Assembly (NCBI RefSeq): GCF_002563925.1
Contig: NZ_PDJD01000001.1
Location: forward strand, 2,486,973 to 2,550,972
Length of the DNA stretch: 64,000 bases
Reading direction: 5' to 3'
From: Serinibacter salmoneus
Lineage (GTDB): Bacteria > Actinomycetota > Actinomycetes > Actinomycetales > Beutenbergiaceae
Below, one piece after another: positions 8,327-19,015 of this stretch. The translations under genes and the position numbers were made by a program. Below the pieces are notes generated by a model. It saw nothing but the letters and a program-made list of their open reading frames with translations, was not told where the DNA came from and searched no databases. Each line of letters begins with the position of its first letter. The stretch's first letter is position 1.

Positions 8327-9118
8327 TCAGGAGGCCTCGCGGGCCCGCTTGCGCTCCTCGACGCTGCGGCGCAGCGCGGCCACGAGGTCCACCACGTCGC
8401 CCGACTCCTTCTCCTCGGTCTCCGTGGCCGTGAAGGACTCCCCGCCGGAGAGCTTGTCCTCCAGCAGCTGCTTGAGCTCGGCGGTGTAGGTGTCGGTGAA
8501 GGCGCTCGGGTCGAAGTCCTCCGCCATGGACTCCACGAGGCTGGCGGACATCGCGAGTTCCTTGTCGGTGACGGCGGCCTCTTCCTGAAGCGCCGGGAAC
8601 TCGGCCTCGCGGACCTCATCGGGCCAGATCATGGTCTGCACCACGAGCACGTCGCCGCGCACCCGCAGCGCGGCCAACTTGGTCTTCTGCCGCAGGGAGA
8701 AGTGGACGACGGCGGTGCGGTCGGTCTCCTGCAGGGTGCGGCGCAGCAGGGTGTAGGCCTTGGGCGAGCGGGAGTCCGGCTCCAGGTAGTAGCTCTTGTC
8801 CAGCAGGATCGGGTCGATCTGCTCGTTCGGCACGAACTGCAGTACCTCGATCTCGTGCTTGATGCCCTCGGGGAGGCTCTTGAAGTCCTCCGCGGTGAGG
8901 ATCACCCGCTGGCCGTCCTCGGAGTCGTAGGCCTTGGCGATCTGGTCGTAGGAGACCACCTCACCGCAGACCTCGCAGCGGCGCTGGTAGCGCACCCGGC
9001 CGCCGTCCTCGGCGTGCACCTGGTGGAAGGAGACGTCGTGGTCCTCCGTGGCGGAGTAGACCTTCACCGGCACGTTCACCAGGCCGAAGGCCACCGATCC
9101 CTTCCAGATGCTGCGCAT
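8327..9118 (-). CDS. ku: Non-homologous end joining protein Ku
   Basis: A 263-residue bacterial Ku, the homodimeric ring that binds double-strand ends and recruits LigD. It starts with the family signature MRSIWKGSVAFGLVNVPV, so the ATG at 9118 is chosen and not the in-frame ATG 15 codons upstream. A CEVCG pair near residue 48 and the Ku core (LLDKSYYLEPD, PEGIKHEIEVLQFV) follow. The C-terminus is short and charged. It is first in the ku-ligD pair, with a three-base gap. Confidence 0.97.
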   Translation of the reverse strand: MRSIWKGSVAFGLVNVPVKVYSATEDHDVSFHQVHAEDGGRVRYQRRCEVCGEVVSYDQIAKAYDSEDGQRVILTAEDFKSLPEGIKHEIEVLQFVPNEQIDPILLDKSYYLEPDSRSPKAYTLLRRTLQETDRTAVVHFSLRQKTKLAALRVRGDVLVVQTMIWPDEVREAEFPALQEEAAVTDKELAMSASLVESMAEDFDPSAFTDTYTAELKQLLEDKLSGGESFTATETEEKESGDVVDLVAALRRSVEERKRAREAS

Positions 9119-9211
9119 CACGCCATTGTGACGCGGCGACACCTCCCAGGGGAACACCCCCATCCCGCCCGCGGCGGACGCAGGGTGGTCTCACTGCGCC
9201 CGTGGGCAGCG

Positions 9212-9475
9212 CTAGAGACTGTCGATCAGGTCCCGCATCACCTGCGACGGCGTGGTGTTGCGCGACCGCGCGGCGTCGGCCAGCTTGGCGCGCCGTGCGG
9301 CGTCCAATCGCAGCGTGAAGGGGCGCGCCTGCGCGCCGACGCTGATGGGGCGCCCGGGAACCGCGGGCCCGAGGTGCTCCCCCTCGTACCCCGCGCTCGA
9401 CTCGGCCTGTGCCGCCCACCGCTCGAGGTCCTCATCCGTGAACTCTGCGCCGTTCACGTCGGTGTACTTACCCAT
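9212..9475 (-). CDS. Small putative antitoxin with ribbon-helix-helix-like C-terminus
   Basis: An 87-residue protein. The C-terminal 40 residues (ARPFTLRLDAARRAKLADAARSRNTTPSQ, then VMRDLIDSL) look like a ribbon-helix-helix DNA-binding fold. The N-terminus begins MGKYTDVNGAEFTDEDLERW. It starts five bases after the preceding small ORF stops, so the two form an operon with toxin first and antitoxin second, the BrnTA order. The antitoxin role is inferred from fold and context. Confidence 0.6.
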   Translation of the reverse strand: MGKYTDVNGAEFTDEDLERWAAQAESSAGYEGEHLGPAVPGRPISVGAQARPFTLRLDAARRAKLADAARSRNTTPSQVMRDLIDSL

Positions 9476-9479
9476 GTCG

Positions 9480-9737
9480 CTACCTCCCTAGCCCCACCTC
9501 GACGAGCACCTTCCTCGTCACGGCCATCGCGTGGAAGACGAGCCAGCCGTCCGGCTCCACTTCCACCGCGATGTACTCCAGCAACCGGCCGTTGCTGTCC
9601 GGACCCACGCCGACCCACTGCACCGGGTGCGTGTCTCGCGCCCGGGACCGCAGGGTTCCCTCGAACGCGGCCACCACGTCTGCCGGCGAGACGTTGGGGT
9701 GCCTCGCGGTCACCCTCGGATGTACCCGGACACGCAT
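9480..9737 (-). CDS. Small putative toxin, BrnT-like
   Basis: An 85-residue protein from the ATG at 9737 (MRVRVHPRVTARHPNVS); a GTG at 9761 would add eight residues. A GGGGGTG stretch precedes the ATG. The order of elements (xHPNVSPADVVAAFE, VGVGPDSNGRLLEYIAVEVE, VFHAMAVTRK) matches the layout of BrnT-type RNase toxins (K-H-G-V, IG-x-x-x-G-R-x-L, then an R/K-rich end), but identity is weak. Confidence in a toxin role is moderate. It is the upstream partner of the RHH-like gene and is divergent from pepN. Confidence 0.5.
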   Translation of the reverse strand: MRVRVHPRVTARHPNVSPADVVAAFEGTLRSRARDTHPVQWVGVGPDSNGRLLEYIAVEVEPDGWLVFHAMAVTRKVLVEVGLGR

Positions 9738-9827
9738 CCACACCCCCAATACGTACGACACCAGCGTAGTACGAAAATGGACCGGTCACTAGGCCACCCA
9801 CCGTCCAGCACCTGAGATGATCGAGAC

Positions 9828-12455
9828 ATGACGAGCACTCCCGCCCCCGCTGACCCGATCGCCGATCTGACCCGCGAGGAGGCCGCCACCCGCGCGGGCG
9901 TGGTGCACGAGGTGAGCTACGCCGTCGACCTCGACCTCACCGCCAGCGGCGAGGAGTTCGTCTCCCGCACCACCGTGCGCTTCCTCGCCACCCCGGGTGC
10001 GAGCACGTTCCTGGACCTCATCGCGGCCCGCGTGCACCGCGTCACCCTCAACGGCGCAGCGCTGCCCGCCGAGGCCGTGGCGGCCGGGCGGATCGCCCTG
10101 ACGGACCTCGGCGAGCGGAATGAGGTGGTGGTGGAGGCCGACTGCCGCTACGTGCGCACCGGGCAGGGCCTGCACCGGTTCGTGGACCCCGCCGACGGCG
10201 AGACCTACCTGTACTCCCAGTTCGCCGAGATGGACGCGCGGCGGGTCTTCGCCTGCTTCGACCAGCCGGACATCAAGGCGTCCTGGCAGCTCGGCGTGCT
10301 CGCCCCCGCCCGCTGGGCCGTGATCTCCAACGCCCGCTCCCCCGAGCCCGAGGTGATCGCCGGCCACGGCGGCAGTGCGGCGGAGTCGAGCGACGCCGTC
10401 GCCCGCTGGTCCTTCGACGAGACCCCGCGGATGTCCACCTACGTGATGGCCGTGGTCGCCGGCCCGTACGCCTACGAGGAGACCACCCTGGAGACGCTGG
10501 CCGGCGCCGTGCCCGCCCGGGTGTGGGGCCGCCCCGCGCTGCGCGAGCACCTGGCCGCCGCGGAGGTCTTCGAGGCGACCCAGGCGGGCCTGCGGTTCTA
10601 CGAGGCCGCGATGGGCGTGCCGTTCCCGTACGACTCCTACGACCAGGTCTACGTGCCGGAGTACAACCTCGGCGCCATGGAGAACGTGGGCTGCGTGACC
10701 ATCTCCGAGGACTCCCTGCTCTTCCGCTCCCGCCCGAGCCAGGCGCAGGAGGAGTTCCGCACCGTGGTGGTGCTGCACGAGCTCGCCCACATGTGGTTCG
10801 GCGACCTGGTGACGATGCGCTGGTGGGACGACCTGTGGCTGAACGAGTCCTTCGCGGAGTTCGCCGGCACCCTGACCGGGGAGCGCGTCACCGAGCACGC
10901 CGATGCCTGGGTCTCCTTCGGGGTACACCGCAAGTCCGTGGCCTACCGGATCGACCAACTCCCCACCACCCACCCGGTCATCGGGGACGTGCCGAGCGTG
11001 GAGGCCACCACCGGCGCGTTCGACATGATCACCTACGCCAAGGGCGCCTCCGTGCTGCGCCAGCTCGCCCACACCCTGGGCGAGGAGGTCTTCTTCGCGG
11101 GGATCGGCGCCTACCTGCGCGCCTACGCGGAGGGGAACGCCACCCTCACCGAGCTGCTGGCCGAGCTGGAGCGCGCTTCCGGGCGTGACCTCGGGGAATG
11201 GTCGACGGCGTGGCTCGCCACGGCAGGGCTGTCCACCCTGACGGCCGAGATCAGTCAGGAGGAGTCCGGCGCGCTCGCCGCGATCCGGGTGGTCGAGTCG
11301 CTGCCGAGCGGCGAGGGCATCCCCGCCCCGCAGCCGCACCGTTCCCACCGTCTGAACGTGGCCGGCTACGCGCTGCGCGAGGGCGTGCTGGAACGGGAGT
11401 GGGTGGAGGACGTCTCGGTGACGGGCGGCGCCGGCGAGGTGCCGAACGTCGCCGGCCGAGCGCGCCCGGACCTGCTCATGGTCAACGACGACGACCTCAC
11501 CTACGCGAAGGTGGTGCTGGATGAGGTCTCCCTCGCCACGGTGCTTCAGCACCCGGGCGCGGTGGCCGCCCCGATGCTGCAGTCGCTGGTGCTCACCTCG
11601 CTGTGGCACGCCGTGCGGGACGGGCGCCTGGACGCCGAGGACTACCTCCCGGCGGCGCTCGGGATCCTCGCCGTGGCCGGGAACTCCACCACGATCTCCG
11701 CGACCTGCGGCCACCTCGCCACCGCGGTGGCGCAGTACGTGACGCCCGCGCGCTCGGCGCAGGTGCGAGCCTCGGTGGCCGACGCGCTGTGGGCGCTGGT
11801 GCTGGCCTCGGCCGAGGGCAGCGATGCGCAGTTGCAGCTGCTGCGGGGCTACCTCGCGGTGATGGGGACGACGGCGCAGGGCGAGCGGGCGATGGCGCTG
11901 CTGGCGGGCACGTCCCCGGTGGGCGGGGTGAGCGTGGACGTGGACCTGCGCTGGGAGATCCTGCAGGGCGCAGTGGCGTGCGGGGCCGCGAGCGAGGCCG
12001 ACGTCGCGGCGGCACTAGCGGCGGACGACACCGCGGCCGGGCGACGCCGCGCGGCCGGGGTGCGGGCCGCCGTCGGGACCCCCGAGGCGAAGGCCGCGGC
12101 GTGGCGCTCCCTGATCGGGGCCGACGGCGAGGAACTGGCCAACGCGACGATGTTCGCCGTGGCCGGCGGGCTGATGCGGGTCAGCGACCCGGCGGTCTTG
12201 GTGGACCTGGTGCCGCAGTGGTTCGACTCGCTGCGCGGTTTCTGGGCCTCCACCTCCCCGAACGTGGCCAAGCGCGTGGTGAACGCGACCTTCCCGCTGG
12301 TGACGGCCGGGCGACCCGGCGCCGATGTGGTCGAGCGTGCGCAGTCGTGGCTCGAGGCGAACGGCGACGCGCCCAGCGTGCTGCGCGCCTGCGTCGTGGA
12401 GGGCCTCACGGAGGCACGGCGCGCGATCGCGGCGCAGGAGCGCGCCGCCGGCTGA
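9828..12455 (+). CDS. pepN: Aminopeptidase N (M1 family zinc metallopeptidase)
   Basis: An 875-residue cytosolic aminopeptidase that removes N-terminal residues from peptides. The exopeptidase motif GAMEN is present (YNLGAMENVG). The zinc site is HELAH with ligands H317 and H321, catalytic E318, and the third ligand E340 in NESFAE. The length and the C-terminal ERAP1-like helical domain fit actinobacterial PepN. It begins with ATG at 9828. The downstream gene is 190 bp away and looks independently controlled. Confidence 0.96.
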   Translation: MTSTPAPADPIADLTREEAATRAGVVHEVSYAVDLDLTASGEEFVSRTTVRFLATPGASTFLDLIAARVHRVTLNGAALPAEAVAAGRIALTDLGERNEVVVEADCRYVRTGQGLHRFVDPADGETYLYSQFAEMDARRVFACFDQPDIKASWQLGVLAPARWAVISNARSPEPEVIAGHGGSAAESSDAVARWSFDETPRMSTYVMAVVAGPYAYEETTLETLAGAVPARVWGRPALREHLAAAEVFEATQAGLRFYEAAMGVPFPYDSYDQVYVPEYNLGAMENVGCVTISEDSLLFRSRPSQAQEEFRTVVVLHELAHMWFGDLVTMRWWDDLWLNESFAEFAGTLTGERVTEHADAWVSFGVHRKSVAYRIDQLPTTHPVIGDVPSVEATTGAFDMITYAKGASVLRQLAHTLGEEVFFAGIGAYLRAYAEGNATLTELLAELERASGRDLGEWSTAWLATAGLSTLTAEISQEESGALAAIRVVESLPSGEGIPAPQPHRSHRLNVAGYALREGVLEREWVEDVSVTGGAGEVPNVAGRARPDLLMVNDDDLTYAKVVLDEVSLATVLQHPGAVAAPMLQSLVLTSLWHAVRDGRLDAEDYLPAALGILAVAGNSTTISATCGHLATAVAQYVTPARSAQVRASVADALWALVLASAEGSDAQLQLLRGYLAVMGTTAQGERAMALLAGTSPVGGVSVDVDLRWEILQGAVACGAASEADVAAALAADDTAAGRRRAAGVRAAVGTPEAKAAAWRSLIGADGEELANATMFAVAGGLMRVSDPAVLVDLVPQWFDSLRGFWASTSPNVAKRVVNATFPLVTAGRPGADVVERAQSWLEANGDAPSVLRACVVEGLTEARRAIAAQERAAG

Positions 12456-12561
12456 GGTGGGGTCCGGGCGCAAGGGCGGCACTGCGCCGGCCATTCTCCC
12501 GATGCCAGGGATCTCCCGAGTTGCGGCGCGGCTCGCACGGGCGTCTCATAGGAATAGGTCA

Positions 12562-12578
12562 CGTTCCACCCGGGAACG
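12562..12578. promoter_or_regulatory. Inverted repeat upstream of the GH30 gene
   Basis: A perfect palindrome, CGTTCC-5-GGAACG, sits 69 bp before the glycosidase start codon in the 190-bp gap after pepN. It has the size and place of an operator for a carbohydrate-responsive repressor. No regulator gene is adjacent, so this is a guess. Confidence 0.3.
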
Positions 12579-12646
12579 CGCGCAGGGCGCTCCAGCATCA
12601 GGGGGCCAGCTCCTCACGGAGTTGCCAACCGAAAGGTCGGCACCTG

Positions 12647-14617
12647 ATGTCCCATCTCGGCTCACGCCTCATCCCGCGTCGACGCACGCACCCCACTCCT
12701 CGCACCGCGCCACTCCCGGGCCGACGACCTCGGCCCTCCCGATGCCACTCGCCGCTGCGCACAGCGACGGCGATCACCACTGGGCTCGCGCTCGGCGGCA
12801 CACTGGCCACGATGTCCCCCACCCCGCCCGCAGCCGCGGCGACCACACCCGTCTCGGTGACCGTGACGAGTTCCGACCGCGCCCTGCTCCTGGAGCCGGA
12901 CGAGGTGAGCTTCGAGGCGGGAGTCAGCGCCCTGCCCACCATCGTCGTCGACCCTCACACCACCTTCCAGACCTTCCGTGGCGTGGGTGCCTCGATCACG
13001 CACAGTTCGGCGGCGCTGATCAACGCGCTGCCGGACGCCCAGCGCCGCGAGGTCATGGAGATGCTGTTCGACCCAGAGGAGGGCATCGGGCTCTCGGTGC
13101 TGCGGCAGCCGATCGGGTCCAGCGACTTCACGCCCACGAGCGAGCACTTCACCCTCGCGGACTCCGCCGACGAGGATCCCGGTATCACCTCCTTCGACCT
13201 CTCCCCGGATGAGGAGACCGTGCTCCCGCTGCTGCGGGAGGCCCGGGAGATCAACCCGGAGCTGACGATCATCGCCACCCCGTGGAGCCCGCCGGCGTGG
13301 ATGAAGACCAGTGGGTCGCTCGACGGCGGCCGGTTGCGCAGCGACTCCGGGGTGCCGAAGGCCTACGCCCGCTACCTGGCCATGGCCGCCGAGGCATACG
13401 CGCAGGCGGGGGTGCCGATCGACTACCTCACGGTGCAGAACGAGCCGCAGCACGATGCCGCCGTCGGGTACACCACCTCGGGGCTGGATCCCCTGGCAGC
13501 GGCGGAGGTGATCCGGCACCTCGGCCCCCAGCTCTACCTGCGGGATCTAGACACCGCGGTACTCGGGTTCGACCACAACTGGGCACTGCACCCGAACGAC
13601 ACCACCAGCACCGACGGCGCGGCGAACGATCCCGACTACGCCCGCACTCTCATGGCACAGGAGGGCCTGTGGGCAATGGATGGCATCGCGTTCCATTGCT
13701 ACTACGGCGATCCGAGCGCAATGACCGACTTCCACGCCGATCATCCGGGTGAGGACCTGTGGGTCACGGAGTGCAGCGGCTCCCACGCCCCCGGCGACTC
13801 GGACGCGAAGGCGTTCCACGACACCTTCACCTGGCAGACCCGGATGCTCACCGTGGGCTCGATGCGCAACTGGGCGAGTGGCGTGGTCGGGTGGAACATT
13901 GCTCTGGACGCCGACCACGGCCCCTACCTGGGCGGCTGCGGCACCTGCACCGGATTCCTCACGATCGAGGGGATGACGGTGACGCCGAACGCGGAGTACT
14001 ACGCATTCGCGCACCTCTCGGCCTTCGTGGACGTGGGCGCGGTCCGGATCGACTCGACCTCCTGGGGCGCCACGAGCTGGGACGGGCGGCCGATGAGCGT
14101 CGCGTTCCGCAACCCCGATGGGACGTACGCGCTGCTCGTGCACAACCAGCACGACGACCCGCGCAGCGTCGCCGTTGCGTTCGGGGAGCAGGTCCTGGAG
14201 TACGAGCTGCCGGGCGGCGGCGTGGCGACCTTCACCTGGGACGCCGCCGGGATGCCCCAGCCCACCGCCCCGGTGGACCTGGCGGGGGCGGAGGTGACCA
14301 CCGAGCCCACGAGCGGGAGCCAGGCTGCGTCGTCGGGGGCCTCCGGCATGCGCACGGTGACCTTGGCGCTCGGGCGGGTGCGCTCGGTCTCCGCGGTCTC
14401 CCTCGATATCGGGGATGCGCGCGGCAGCGAGGCGGACCGGTGGGTCGTGGAGACCAGTTGGGACGGGCAGAAGTGGACGGAGGTGGCGCGCGGGGAGGGG
14501 CCCGCGCTGCGCGCCTACTCCGCCTTCGATCGGACGTGGGTCAAGTACGTGCGGGTGAGCGTGCCGGCGGACTCGGGCAATGCCTGGGACGCGGCAGAGT
14601 TCCGCGTGTTCCGTTGA
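12647..14617 (+). CDS. Secreted GH30 glycoside hydrolase with C-terminal discoidin-like domain
   Basis: A 656-residue exported enzyme. An Arg-rich N-region, a hydrophobic stretch and PPAAAATT form a long signal peptide. The GH30 barrel follows, with family landmarks FRGVGASITHSSA, TPWSPPAWMK, acid/base E266 in TVQNEPQ and nucleophile E375 in WVTECSG. GH30 members cleave beta-glucosyl, beta-1,6-glucan or xylan links. After the barrel's side beta-domain, the last 125 or so residues resemble an F5/8 (CBM32) carbohydrate-binding domain (WVVETSWDGQKWTEVARG, WVKYVRVSVP). The ATG at 12647 follows AAAGG. The frame stays open upstream through pepN in another phase, but that part is not coding. Confidence 0.9.
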   Translation: MSHLGSRLIPRRRTHPTPRTAPLPGRRPRPSRCHSPLRTATAITTGLALGGTLATMSPTPPAAAATTPVSVTVTSSDRALLLEPDEVSFEAGVSALPTIVVDPHTTFQTFRGVGASITHSSAALINALPDAQRREVMEMLFDPEEGIGLSVLRQPIGSSDFTPTSEHFTLADSADEDPGITSFDLSPDEETVLPLLREAREINPELTIIATPWSPPAWMKTSGSLDGGRLRSDSGVPKAYARYLAMAAEAYAQAGVPIDYLTVQNEPQHDAAVGYTTSGLDPLAAAEVIRHLGPQLYLRDLDTAVLGFDHNWALHPNDTTSTDGAANDPDYARTLMAQEGLWAMDGIAFHCYYGDPSAMTDFHADHPGEDLWVTECSGSHAPGDSDAKAFHDTFTWQTRMLTVGSMRNWASGVVGWNIALDADHGPYLGGCGTCTGFLTIEGMTVTPNAEYYAFAHLSAFVDVGAVRIDSTSWGATSWDGRPMSVAFRNPDGTYALLVHNQHDDPRSVAVAFGEQVLEYELPGGGVATFTWDAAGMPQPTAPVDLAGAEVTTEPTSGSQAASSGASGMRTVTLALGRVRSVSAVSLDIGDARGSEADRWVVETSWDGQKWTEVARGEGPALRAYSAFDRTWVKYVRVSVPADSGNAWDAAEFRVFR

Positions 14618-14619
14618 CC

Positions 14620-14706
14620 CCCTGAGGGAGGCGCCCGGATGGGCGTCTCGTGAGGGCGAGTTGGGGACTGGACCTTGTGGGGGGCCCAGCCCCCGGCTCG
14701 CCCTCA
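14620..14706. repeat. Hairpin pair after GH30, degenerate family A-like
   Basis: Immediately after the GH30 stop there is CCCTGAGGGAGG, then a small hairpin (GGCGCCC-GGAT-GGGCGTC). A long stem follows, made of TGAGGGCGAG (14651-14660) and CTCGCCCTCA (14697-14706), with further G/C pairing inside. No T-run follows. The stem arms match the CTCGCCCTCAGCGAGG units of locus A2, so this may be a decayed family A copy acting as a transcription end. Confidence 0.55.
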
Positions 14707-14815
14707 GAAGCCGTCGGCCGCACCCGGTGTTCCACTGGATGGCACGGCTGTTCCGTTGTCCGCTGTGCGCGAAGGTCTCGCGAGGGACTCCCACCAGCGG
14801 TCATGACCGCCGTAG

Positions 14816-15661
<846 letters not shown>

Positions 15662-15703
15662 GCCGGTTGACCTGATCCAGGTCGACTGAGTCCGACTCCG
15701 GAT

Positions 15704-18700
15704 CTAAGCAGCCCGCCGCGCCAGCAGTTCCATCTGCTCGATTACGAGCTGCACCGCGGCGGGCTGCTGGTCGGGCGGATAGCGGTGCTTGGCCAGGAGC
15801 CGTTTCACCGACGAGCGGAGCCTGGCCTTGACGTCCTCGCGCTGGCTCCAGTCGGTCTTGGCGTCGCGCCGCATCACGGCGACCAGGTCGCGCGCGATCG
15901 CGGCGAGGGTGTCCTTGCCCTGGAGCTCCAGCGCCGAGGGGTTGGTGGCGACGGCGTCGTAGAAGGCCAACTCGTCCGTGGTGAGCGGCGGGTCGAAGTC
16001 GTTGCCCCGTAATGCCTCGTGCCGCACCTCCTGCCCGAGTTCGAACAGAGCGGCCATGACCTCCGCGGAGGACAGGTTCGAGTTGGTGTACTTCGCCATG
16101 ATCTCGCCGAGCCGTGCGCTGAACGCCTGCTGGCGCACCAGATTCGCCCCGGTGACGCGCTGGGACTCGGCGGCCACGAGGTTGCGGAGTTGCTCGATCG
16201 CCACGTGCGGATCCGGCCGCTCGGCCAGGGCCGCGAGCGCCTGCTCCTTGAGCGTGTCGATCCGCACCGGTTCCACGCCGGCGGCACGGTAGATGTCGAG
16301 GCTGTCCTCGGAGTCCACCGAACGCGCCACGAGGCCCGCCAGTTGCTCCTCGATCTCCCCGGGCACGGCACCACCCTCGGAGCGCCGTTGTTCGGCGTCG
16401 AGCTTCCCGATGGTCACGCGCACGTCGGAGAGGAACACCACCTGCTCACGCAGGTCCCTCAATTCCGCCTGCCGGCCGCCGAGCGCCCAGGCGCGCTGCA
16501 GCCGCCCCGCCAGGGTGCGGAAGGTGACCGATCGAGACGGCGCGGCGCCCTGCTCCGGGTGCGCTGCGCCGTCGGCCACCTGCGGGTCCGGGGCGCGCAG
16601 GTAGTTCGCCACGGTGAGCATCGCCCGGGAGTAGGCGCGCACGCTGTCGCCGGCCTCGGCGAGGAGTCGCCGCCACCGGGTGGGCGCGAGGAGCAGGTCG
16701 ATCTCGGCGAGGAGTTCGTGCACGAGGGCGACCGCGGCGTCCACGCTGCGCCCCACGGGCCGGTCCTGCTGATCGTCGGCGCTGTACTCCTGGAGGGCGG
16801 CCGCGAGGTTCTCGGTGACGGGGGCGGTGGCCACGAGTAGCCCGGCGTTCTTGCGCCGGTAGGTGCGGTTCACGCGGGCGAGGGTCTGCATGAGCAGCGC
16901 CCCCTTCATGGGCCGGTCGAGGTAGAGGGTGTGCAGCGGCGGGGCGTCGAACCCGGTCAGCAGCATGTCCTTGACGATCGCGAGTTGGAGCGGATCATCC
17001 GGCTTCTTCAGGCGCTCCCGCACCGCCCGCATCGCGGACTCGGGGCGCACGTGCTTCGCGAGGGCCTCGGGGTCGGTGGCGTCCCCGGAGTAGATGACCT
17101 TGATGACGCCCTCGGCGTCCTGGTCGCTGTGCCAGTCTGGGCGCAGCGCCACGATCTCCTCATACAGGGCGGCGGCGATCTCGCGGGTGGCGGCGACGAT
17201 CAGTGCCTTCCCGGGAGCGATGTCGCTGTTCTCGGCGCGCACGAGCGCGTGCATTGCGTCCCGCCGTTCCTCCCAGTGCGTTACGATGTCCTCCGCGAGA
17301 GCGTGGACGCGCTTGGGTGCGCCGTAGACGGCGTTGACGCGCGCCACACCCTTCTCGATCCGGTCCCGTTCGGTCTCGTCCAGGCCGACGGTGGCGAGGT
17401 CGGCGAGTTCGTCAACCTCCTCGGCGGTGATCTCCTCGGACTGCAGCACACGGATGAGACGCGGCTCGAAGTAGACGGGCACGGTGGCACCGTCGATGAC
17501 GGCCTGCGTGAGGTCGTAGGTGTGGATCACGTTCCCGAAGACGGCGCGGGTGTCGCGGTCGTTCTCCCGCAGTGGGGTGCCGGTGAAGGCGATGAGGGTG
17601 GCGTTCGGCAGGGCATTCTTGAGGTGCCAGGCGTAGCCGTCGAGGTCGTCGTAGTGGCTGCGGTGGGCCTCGTCGACGATGAGGATGATGTTGCTGCGTT
17701 CGCTCAGCACGGGGTGGCTGGCACGCCGTTCCTTCTCCCCCGGTGTGAGGCCGAACTTCTGCAGGGTGGTGAAGAGGATCCCGCCGGTGCGCCGGGTGCT
17801 GAGTTCCTCTCGCAGTTCGTGACGGGTGAGGATGCGGCGGGGCTGCTCAGGCAGGAGTTCGCTTCGCTCGAAGGTGGCGTAGAGCTGGCCGTCGAGTTCG
17901 GTGCGGTCGGTCACCACCACGAGGGTGGGGTTGAGGAGCGCGTTCTCGCGCATCACCTTGGCGGCGTAGAGCTCCATCTCCATGGACTTCCCCGAGCCCT
18001 GGGTATGCCAGACGACTCCCGCGCGCCCGTCGCCGGCCACGGCGGCGAGAGTCGCGGCGACGGCCGCGTTGACGGCGGCGAACTGGTGGGGCTTCGCGAT
18101 CCGCTTGGTCAGGCCGTCCTCTCCGGCATCGAAGGCGATGAAGCCGTCGAGGAAGGCGAGGAACGTGGTGGGGTCGAGCAGTCCGTCGGTGAGGCGGTCG
18201 AGGGCGAGCTGGGGCGGGTCGTAGTCCGTGGTGAGCGACGGCGAAGGCTGGGCTGCGTCGGGGATCTCGCCATCCTGCCGGGTCACGCCGTCGGCGGCCT
18301 GCGCGCCCTGGCCGTCCTTGAGGGGGGTGCCCTCGTGGTCCACGTTCCACGGCGAGTAGTGCTCGAGCGGCGTGAAGGGGGTGCCGTAGCGGGCGGTGAT
18401 GCCGTCGGAGACAATCGTGGCGGCGCAGGCGCGGAAGGCGGTGGGGAACTCGCGTAGGTAGGTGGCGAGTTGGGCGTGCGCGGAGTCGATGGTGGCCTGG
18501 GGGTCGGCGGCGTCCTTGAGTTCCACGATCACGAGCGGGAGTCCGTTGACATACAGCACCACATCGAGGCGGCGCTCGTGTTCGCTGCTGCGGATGATCA
18601 CCTGGTTGACCGCGAGGAAGGTGTTCCCCTCGCGCGTGTGCAGGTCGAGCAGTCGGATGGTCGGATTGCGCTCCTGGCCGGTCTCGTCCACGTAGGTGAA

Positions 18701-19015
18701 GCGGAATCCTTGGACGACGGCGTTGTGCAGCCGGTGGTTCTCGGCCTGGGGATCGTTGGACTCGGGTCGGAGGAGCTCCGCGATGGCGGTGTCGAGGTGG
18801 CCGGTGGGCACCTCGGGGTTGAGTCGGCGGGCGGCGTCGCGCACGCGGGAGGGGATCGCGAGGTCGCCCCAGGACTCCCGGTTCGGTCGCTCCTGGCCCA
18901 CGGCGTCCTGCCAGGTGCTGCCGGGGGCGATCTGGTTGCCGTGCAGCGGCGTCCAGCCGAGGTCAGCGAGGTTCTCCAGGAAGATCTCCTCGAGGTCGGA
19001 CTCGTCGAAACTCAT
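15704..19015 (-). CDS. hsdR: Type I restriction endonuclease subunit R
   Basis: An 1103-residue motor/nuclease subunit of a type I R-M enzyme. The N-terminal nuclease motif is LPLVIVELKDA (PD-(D/E)xK type). The translocase has Walker A HTQGSGKS with K343, the DEAH box VDEAHRSHYDDL, and helicase C motifs including DMLLTGFDAPPLHTLYLD and LMQTLARVNRTYRRK. Length is typical. It overlaps the upstream HTH gene by four bases and is the last gene of the operon, separated from hsdM and hsdS by three unusual genes. Confidence 0.96.
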   Translation of the reverse strand: MSFDESDLEEIFLENLADLGWTPLHGNQIAPGSTWQDAVGQERPNRESWGDLAIPSRVRDAARRLNPEVPTGHLDTAIAELLRPESNDPQAENHRLHNAVVQGFRFTYVDETGQERNPTIRLLDLHTREGNTFLAVNQVIIRSSEHERRLDVVLYVNGLPLVIVELKDAADPQATIDSAHAQLATYLREFPTAFRACAATIVSDGITARYGTPFTPLEHYSPWNVDHEGTPLKDGQGAQAADGVTRQDGEIPDAAQPSPSLTTDYDPPQLALDRLTDGLLDPTTFLAFLDGFIAFDAGEDGLTKRIAKPHQFAAVNAAVAATLAAVAGDGRAGVVWHTQGSGKSMEMELYAAKVMRENALLNPTLVVVTDRTELDGQLYATFERSELLPEQPRRILTRHELREELSTRRTGGILFTTLQKFGLTPGEKERRASHPVLSERSNIILIVDEAHRSHYDDLDGYAWHLKNALPNATLIAFTGTPLRENDRDTRAVFGNVIHTYDLTQAVIDGATVPVYFEPRLIRVLQSEEITAEEVDELADLATVGLDETERDRIEKGVARVNAVYGAPKRVHALAEDIVTHWEERRDAMHALVRAENSDIAPGKALIVAATREIAAALYEEIVALRPDWHSDQDAEGVIKVIYSGDATDPEALAKHVRPESAMRAVRERLKKPDDPLQLAIVKDMLLTGFDAPPLHTLYLDRPMKGALLMQTLARVNRTYRRKNAGLLVATAPVTENLAAALQEYSADDQQDRPVGRSVDAAVALVHELLAEIDLLLAPTRWRRLLAEAGDSVRAYSRAMLTVANYLRAPDPQVADGAAHPEQGAAPSRSVTFRTLAGRLQRAWALGGRQAELRDLREQVVFLSDVRVTIGKLDAEQRRSEGGAVPGEIEEQLAGLVARSVDSEDSLDIYRAAGVEPVRIDTLKEQALAALAERPDPHVAIEQLRNLVAAESQRVTGANLVRQQAFSARLGEIMAKYTNSNLSSAEVMAALFELGQEVRHEALRGNDFDPPLTTDELAFYDAVATNPSALELQGKDTLAAIARDLVAVMRRDAKTDWSQREDVKARLRSSVKRLLAKHRYPPDQQPAAVQLVIEQMELLARRAA

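Noticed and set aside
5735-9769. 1344-codon plus-strand ORF opposite ligD, ku and the small TA pair
   Set aside because: It covers several well-supported minus-strand genes and shows only low-complexity composition.
11603-14617. A 1004-residue GH30 fusion starting inside pepN
   Set aside because: The first 348 codons are an out-of-phase reading of pepN; a signal peptide and AAAGG mark the true start at 12647.
14620-14706. Calling the post-GH30 hairpins a plain intrinsic terminator
   Set aside because: No T-run follows and the arms match family A units, so it is listed as a repeat that may also end transcription.
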